A stretch of DNA of 6,567 nucleotides, from the NCBI GenBank assembly GCA_946402595.1, contig CAMIWY010000083.1, positions 1 through 6,567 on the forward strand, read 5' to 3'. Positions 5,006 to 6,567 of the stretch are shown piece after piece. The notes under the pieces are model-generated. The model had not been told where the DNA came from. It was given only the letters and a program-made list of their open reading frames with translations, and searched no databases. The stretch's first letter is position 1, and the number at the start of each line of letters is the position of its first letter. Origin of the DNA: an uncultured Clostridia bacterium. Its GTDB lineage: Bacteria; Bacillota; Clostridia; Peptostreptococcales; Anaerovoracaceae. A program made the position numbers and the translations under genes.

Positions 5006-5036
5006 TACAGAAATATATCAGAAGGAGATGTTTTAA

Positions 5037-6224
5037 ATGGAAATCACAAAAGACATTATCTACGTTGGTGTCAATGATCACGATGTTGACCTGTTTGAGG
5101 GACACTATATAGTGCCGGAAGGCATGGCTTACAACTCATATCTCATCAATGATGAGAAGGTTGCAGTCATGGATTCTGTAGACTGCCACTTCACAGATGA
5201 GTGGCTCGGAAATATCAAGGCTGTTCTCGGTGACAGAACTCCGGATTATCTGGTAGTACAGCACATGGAACCGGATCACTCCGGCAGCATCAGAGGCTTT
5301 ATGGAAGCATTCCCTCAGGCATGCGTTGTTTCCTCACAGAAGGCATTCACTATGATGAAGAACTTCTTTGAGGGCGAAGAGTATGCTGACAGAAGAGTCG
5401 TCGTAGGCGAAGGCGTTGTCCTTGACCTCGGAGCTCATAAGCTCAACTTCGTTGCTGCACCGATGGTACACTGGCCTGAGGTAGTAATGACATATGACAG
5501 CACAGACAAAGTGCTCTTCAGTGCTGACGGATTCGGCAAGTTCGGAGCTCTCGACAAGTGCGGAGAGACCGGAGCTGACGATGATGACTGGGCATGCGAG
5601 GCAAGAAGATATTATTTCGGTATCGTAGGAAAGTACGGAATGCAGGTACAGGCTGTCCTGAAGAAGGCTGCAAAGCTTGACATCCAGACTATCTGCCCAC
5701 TGCACGGACCGGTTCTCATGGAAGACCTCGGATACTATATCGGCCTCTATGACACATGGTCATCATATGGCTCAGAGTCAAAGGGCGTTGTTATTTCCTA
5801 CACTTCCGTTTACGGCAACACGAAGAAGGCAGTAGAGCTCCTTGCAGAGAAGCTTGAGGCAAAGGGAGTTCCTGAAGTAGTTGTAAACGACCTCGCAAGA
5901 AGCGACATAGCCGAGTGCGTTGAGGACGGATTCAGATATGATACTCAGGTATTCGCCACAACTACATTCAACAATGATATCTTCCCGTTCATGAAGGAGT
6001 ACATCCATCACCTGACAGAGAGAAACTATCAGAAGAAGAATGTCGCATTCATGGAGAACGGTTCATGGGCACCGACAGCAGCCAAGACTATGAAGGCAAT
6101 GCTCGAGGGATGCAAGGAGCTGAATTACGCTGAGAACGGAGTCAAGATCGTTTCCGCTCTTAACGATGAGAGCAGGGCACAGATCGAGGCACTTGCAGAG
6201 GAGCTCGCAGCACTCTACAAGTAG
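5037..6224 (+). CDS. fprA: FprA-type flavodiiron protein (oxygen/NO reductase)
   Basis: This is a 395-residue class A flavodiiron protein: a metallo-beta-lactamase-like diiron domain (about 1-245) followed by a flavodoxin-like FMN domain (about 250-395). All diiron ligands are seen: H76, E78, D80 and H81 in HMEPDHSGS, H145 in VHWPEV, D164 in SADGFGKFG, and H223 in PLHGP. The FMN phosphate loop is SYTSVYGNT (254-262). The family reduces O2 to water or NO to N2O, with electrons coming via rubredoxin or a similar donor. There is no fused rubredoxin or flavin-reductase domain, so the donor must be separate and is not encoded in this window. The start is supported by aaggag (5022-5027). Its pairing with desulfoferrodoxin points to oxygen defence. 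O2 versus NO preference cannot be told from sequence. Confidence 0.95.
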   Translation: MEITKDIIYVGVNDHDVDLFEGHYIVPEGMAYNSYLINDEKVAVMDSVDCHFTDEWLGNIKAVLGDRTPDYLVVQHMEPDHSGSIRGFMEAFPQACVVSSQKAFTMMKNFFEGEEYADRRVVVGEGVVLDLGAHKLNFVAAPMVHWPEVVMTYDSTDKVLFSADGFGKFGALDKCGETGADDDDWACEARRYYFGIVGKYGMQVQAVLKKAAKLDIQTICPLHGPVLMEDLGYYIGLYDTWSSYGSESKGVVISYTSVYGNTKKAVELLAEKLEAKGVPEVVVNDLARSDIAECVEDGFRYDTQVFATTTFNNDIFPFMKEYIHHLTERNYQKKNVAFMENGSWAPTAAKTMKAMLEGCKELNYAENGVKIVSALNDESRAQIEALAEELAALYK

Positions 6225-6261
6225 TCAGAAAGCAGGCTGCATAACAGTAAAAAAGACACGA

Positions 6262-6297
6262 GAAAAGGTCATATCCTGTAGTAGATATGACCTTTTC
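6262..6297. terminator. Terminator after fprA
   Basis: A perfect 14-bp stem, gaaaaggtcatatc / gatatgaccttttc, encloses an 8-nt loop and begins 38 bp after the fprA stop. The T-rich end lies in the stem and is followed by ctt, and the mirrored A-tract means it could work in both directions. It closes the dfx-fprA unit. Confidence 0.85.
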
Positions 6298-6317
6298 CTT
6301 ATCGCTTAAATAGTAGA

Positions 6318-6335
6318 CCGGGAAGTATTTCCCGG
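6318..6335 (-). terminator. Hairpin terminator of the CsoR-family gene
   Basis: CCGGGAA, loop GTAT, TTCCCGG forms a 7-bp stem. After one mismatch it extends by a further tag/cta pairing. It lies 12 bp beyond the stop of the minus-strand repressor gene, and on that strand is followed by a moderately T-rich stretch (tctactattt). It is weaker than the adjacent fprA terminator, which may also serve this strand. Confidence 0.6.
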
Positions 6336-6346
6336 CCTATCTTAAT

Positions 6347-6567
6347 TTACTTGATGAATTTATCGATAGCTTTATTCAGCTCCTCGAGAGCCTCTGTATC
6401 GTCTCTCCTGACTGCATCGATCACGCAGGTGGAAAGATGCTCCTTGAGGATGACCCTGCTGACTGAATTGATCGCCGATTCTATGGCAGAGAGCTGGATC
6501 AGGACCTCAGAGCAGTCCCGTCCGTCTTCGACCATTCTTTTTGTCGACTCCATGTGACCGATGATCC
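6347..6567 (-). CDS. CsoR/FrmR-family metal-sensing repressor (N-terminus outside window)
   Basis: 72 residues are visible up to the TAA at 6347-6349. The reading frame stays open through the window's right edge, so the N-terminal part is missing. The visible start IIGHMESTKRMVEDGRDC matches the first long helix of the DUF156 all-alpha repressor family. Family-type elements continue as VLIQLSAIESAINSV and KEHLSTCVIDAV. In CsoR the Cu(I) ligands are Cys-His-Cys spaced 25 and 4 residues apart. Here C18, H43 and C47 of the visible part have exactly that spacing, so a copper-type site is the best inference. The residue before the first Cys is Asp rather than the Tyr seen in characterised CsoR proteins. 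The ATG at 6553 is internal, because conserved helix sequence precedes it. Target genes, perhaps a copper exporter, would lie beyond the window. Confidence 0.85.
   Translation of the reverse strand, partial: IIGHMESTKRMVEDGRDCSEVLIQLSAIESAINSVSRVILKEHLSTCVIDAVRRDDTEALEELNKAIDKFIK

Noticed and set aside
6351..6557. 68-aa plus-strand frame opposite the CsoR-family gene
   Set aside because: It is antisense to a frame carrying the conserved Cys-His-Cys pattern and the helix signatures of the family, with no independent support.

Overview
The window looks like chromosome from an anaerobic Bacillota, probably a Clostridia member. The basis is a desulfoferrodoxin/flavodiiron oxygen-defence pair, strong AGGAGG-type ribosome binding sites, frequent AGA/AGG arginine codons, moderate GC content, and several genes with Clostridia-like products. 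The family cannot be fixed from this sequence. I see no insertion sequence, phage gene, CRISPR array, tRNA or rRNA.

Layout. (1) 1-602 (+) is the 3' part of a LysR-type regulator cut by the window edge. It ends at a perfect, bidirectional hairpin terminator (660-687). (2) 719-805 (-) is a 28-codon small gene. It has a consensus Shine-Dalgarno, a roughly 90-nt leader with a hairpin, and it shares the 660-687 terminator. It is the most novel-looking item here. (3) 1063-3781 (+) is a tight four-gene cluster: ROK sugar kinase, YbaK/ProX-type prolyl-tRNA editing protein, YbgC-like hotdog thioesterase and acyl-ACP thioesterase. A long bidirectional terminator (3821-3858) closes it. (4) 3870-4427 (-) is a GNAT acetyltransferase. 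Across about 200 bp it diverges from (5) 4628-6224 (+), desulfoferrodoxin (superoxide reductase) followed by an FprA-type flavodiiron protein, which ends at a 14-bp hairpin (6262-6297). (6) 6347-6567 (-) is a CsoR-family metal-sensing repressor lacking its N-terminus at the window edge, with its own hairpin (6318-6335).

How the genes work together. Desulfoferrodoxin reduces superoxide to peroxide, and the flavodiiron protein reduces oxygen (or NO) to water (or N2O). Together they form a standard anaerobe oxygen-defence module. The 1063-3781 cluster mixes sugar phosphorylation, translation quality control and acyl-thioester hydrolysis. No single pathway obviously explains it, although the two thioesterases suggest control of acyl-CoA/acyl-ACP pools. 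No gap between genes exceeds about 260 bp. The gaps hold terminators, leader hairpins and inverted repeats that could be operators.
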